From contig NZ_JABJQZ010000001.1 in assembly GCF_013155335.1 (NCBI RefSeq), forward strand, positions 806,001 to 870,000: DNA of 64,000 bases. The letters run 5' to 3'. Made by a program: the position numbers and the translations under genes. A model generated the notes under the pieces. It saw only the letters and a program-made list of their open reading frames with translations. It was not told the DNA's origin and made no database searches. The DNA is from Nocardioides sp. zg-1230. GTDB lineage: Bacteria > Actinomycetota > Actinomycetes > Propionibacteriales > Nocardioidaceae. Of this stretch, positions 62,633 through 64,000 are shown one piece after another. How positions within the stretch are numbered: the stretch's first letter is position 1; each line of letters begins with the position of its first letter.

Positions 62633-63157
62633 GTGCCGCGCACGAGAACGCACGACGGACGACCGATCGACCACCGTCACGCGGGTTGTCGGCCCGCTTC
62701 ACCGCGCCAGTGGCTCCTGCAGGGGCACCCACAGTGGCGGGCCGTGCTGGTGGCGGCGGTGGGCGTGGTCCTCGCCGGATTCTTGTCGTCGTGCGGTCAG
62801 GAGAACCCGAGCGGTGCCGCGCCGTTGAGCGAACGTGCCGAGAACGACGTCCCCCTCAACCCTCCGACGCTGCGGTTCCACGTGTCCGCGGACGGCCAGG
62901 TGGATGCCTCACCCGATCTCAAGGCCGAGGCCGGCGAAGTCGCCGCTGTGGTGCTCGAGAACGAGAGCGAGACTGCCTACGAGCTGCGCCTGCTCGACCC
63001 CGAGGGAGACCAGGTCTACGCAGTGGAAGCGCCGGCCGGTGGGCGTGGAGATGGTCGCGCGATGCCCCGCGACGTGGGACCCCATGTGGTCGAGGTCTTC
63101 CCGGTCGGCGAACCGGGAGTTGGCGAGGAGTTCCCAGTTGACGTGTCGGAGAACTGA
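62633..63157 (+). CDS. Small lipoprotein
   Basis: A protein of up to 174 residues. After about 35 Arg/His-rich residues comes a hydrophobic segment and lipobox-like LSSC (VLVAAVGVVLAGFLSSC), then a small beta-domain (PTLRFHVSADGQVDASPDLKAEAGEVAAVVLENESETAYELRLLD). GTG at 62633 has GAGGTG upstream; a GTG at 62744 right before the hydrophobic core is an alternative and would give a more typical lipoprotein signal. Function unknown. Confidence 0.65.
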   Translation: MPRTRTHDGRPIDHRHAGCRPASPRQWLLQGHPQWRAVLVAAVGVVLAGFLSSCGQENPSGAAPLSERAENDVPLNPPTLRFHVSADGQVDASPDLKAEAGEVAAVVLENESETAYELRLLDPEGDQVYAVEAPAGGRGDGRAMPRDVGPHVVEVFPVGEPGVGEEFPVDVSEN

Positions 63158-63215
63158 AGCCGCGCGGCACGCGAGCGGCGGCCCCGCCCTCTGGATGTTC
63201 CATCGGAGGTGAAGT

Positions 63216-63734
63216 TTGCTGAGTCTGAGACGAGCGCTCGTGTGCGCCGGACTCCTGCTGGGGCTGCTCACGTCCGGGTGCTCTGCAGGGGCCTCCCGCG
63301 ACGCTGAGTCGTACCAGCCGTCGATCGGCAGCAACGCCCGCACCCAACAGGTCGACGCCTTCGGTTTCGCGATCGTGGTCGACGGCGAGGGGAACGGACG
63401 CGTGGTCGGCACGCTGCTGAACACCGAGCAACAACCACACGCCGTGACCAGCGCCATCGTCAAGAGCGACGGCACACCCGTCACAACCGCCGTGCTCGTC
63501 GATGTCATCCGGCTGCCGCCGCACGAACCGGTCCACCTCGCCGACGAACCCCCCGTAGCCGTGACCGCGGACGACCTGACCGTTGGGTCGTTCGTCGAGC
63601 TGACCCTGGACGTCACTGACGGTGAACTGGTCCAGATGCTGGTCCCGGTTGAGGCACGCAAGGGCCCCTACGCCAACGTCGACGTGATCGCGGTCTCCGA
63701 CGGCATCGCGCACCGACCTCAAGAGATCGTGTGA
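63216..63734 (+). CDS. Lipoprotein, paralogue of the one at 61363
   Basis: A 172-residue lipoprotein with lipobox TSGC (Cys22) and the shared domain: YQPSIGSNAR, VDAFGFAIVVDGEGNGRVVGTLLNT, RLPPHEPVHLADEPPVAV, FVELTLDVTDGELVQMLVPVEARKGPYANVDV. The start is TTG at 63216, supported by a strong GGAGGTG 5-6 nt upstream and by the signal sequence beginning there. It lies 58 bp downstream of another lipoprotein gene. Its role is unknown; the paralogue lies 1.3 kb away on the other strand. Confidence 0.83.
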   Translation: MLSLRRALVCAGLLLGLLTSGCSAGASRDAESYQPSIGSNARTQQVDAFGFAIVVDGEGNGRVVGTLLNTEQQPHAVTSAIVKSDGTPVTTAVLVDVIRLPPHEPVHLADEPPVAVTADDLTVGSFVELTLDVTDGELVQMLVPVEARKGPYANVDVIAVSDGIAHRPQEIV

Positions 63735-63739
63735 GACCG

Positions 63740-64000
63740 ATGCTCCGTGCGCGGCGACGGGCGAGCGGCCCACCACCTCGGTACCAGGGCCCCACCCCGA
63801 AGCGCCCCAACTACCACCCCTTTCGAACCGCACTGCCGCAGCCGTGCAGAGCGGCGCCGTTGCATGACACCCTCGCGGATGCGACGGGGCACCCGGGGCA
63901 CGGACGCGGCGCGTCCTCTTCATCGCCGCCCTCGTCGGCCGACAATCGCATCCGGGGCCAGCCCTCCGCTGTGGGTTCGTCGGTAGCAACGCCCTCGACA
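63740..64000 (+). CDS. Possible partial reading frame, weakly supported
   Basis: A frame from an ATG at 63740 stays open to the right edge, coding a Pro/Arg/Ser-rich sequence (MLRARRRASGPPPRYQGPTP) with no recognisable domain, no good ribosome-binding site and no conserved pattern. It is as likely to be non-coding sequence as a gene start. Confidence 0.15.
   Translation, partial: MLRARRRASGPPPRYQGPTPKRPNYHPFRTALPQPCRAAPLHDTLADATGHPGHGRGASSSSPPSSADNRIRGQPSAVGSSVATPST

Noticed and set aside
63747..63986. Small plus-strand frame near the right edge
   Set aside because: Arg/Pro/Ser-rich translation, no ribosome-binding site, and no recognisable domain.

Overview
The window looks like a chromosomal segment of a high-GC actinobacterium, most likely of the Nocardioides type. 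This is an inference from the very high GC, frequent GTG (and some TTG) starts, ATGA/GTGA gene overlaps, the CE1759-type FMN reductase paired with a luciferase-like monooxygenase, the ECF41 sigma factor with its carboxymuconolactone-decarboxylase partner, and WS/DGAT and SerA homologues of actinobacterial type. No rRNA, tRNA, CRISPR, integrase or transposase gene was seen. Most genes are ordinary chromosomal ones. The unusual features are small palindromic elements in a copper operon, unusual or degenerate regulators and enzymes, and compact intergenic structures.

Layout. 1-6.9 kb: the end of a TetR-type regulator overlapping glpD, a secreted protein, glmS with a small upstream gene, a 41-residue gene with its own promoter and terminator, and a YceI-like protein. 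6.9-12.5 kb: a DEAD-box RNA helicase, a double GNAT acetyltransferase, two orphan OmpR-type response regulators and a LuxR-type regulator. 12.5-18.7 kb: a short-chain-dehydrogenase-like protein with a zinc-ribbon-like front, a HIT-like protein, a membrane protein, a VOC protein, a PRC-barrel protein and a large-subunit catalase. 18.8-23.7 kb: an FMN reductase and luciferase-like monooxygenase pair, a TPR protein, a DUF1963 protein, a glycerophosphodiesterase and a second LuxR-type regulator.

23.7-28 kb is a copper-response operon: csoR with a perfect operator, copZ, an exported His-rich protein and copA. It carries two copies of one 65-nt palindromic element, one of them read in frame inside a gene, and a different palindrome read in frame inside copA. 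28-33.4 kb is a tripartite tricarboxylate transporter (tctC-tctB-tctA) facing its probable two-component system. 33.4-39.6 kb holds an exported alpha/beta hydrolase, an EcsC-like protein, a DUF4956/VTC/CotH operon, two small membrane proteins and a DUF1801 protein.

39.6-48 kb: a wax-ester-synthase-like acyltransferase, a disordered small protein, a second DUF1963 protein, a peptidase E, a membrane protein, a divergent LVIVD/DUF305 pair, a 486-bp stretch without a gene, and serA. 48-56.6 kb: an unknown protein, a complete ECF41 module with a textbook target promoter, a hemerythrin-like protein, an ABC-F ATPase, a Gly-rich membrane protein, an SNF2-like helicase, a class II amidotransferase and a DUF2383-type bundle protein. 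56.7-64 kb: an exported M14 carboxypeptidase, a very large exported GH15 glucodextranase-like enzyme, then a group of small lipoproteins (two of them paralogous) with a HesB-like protein lacking the usual cysteines. The right edge has no convincing gene.
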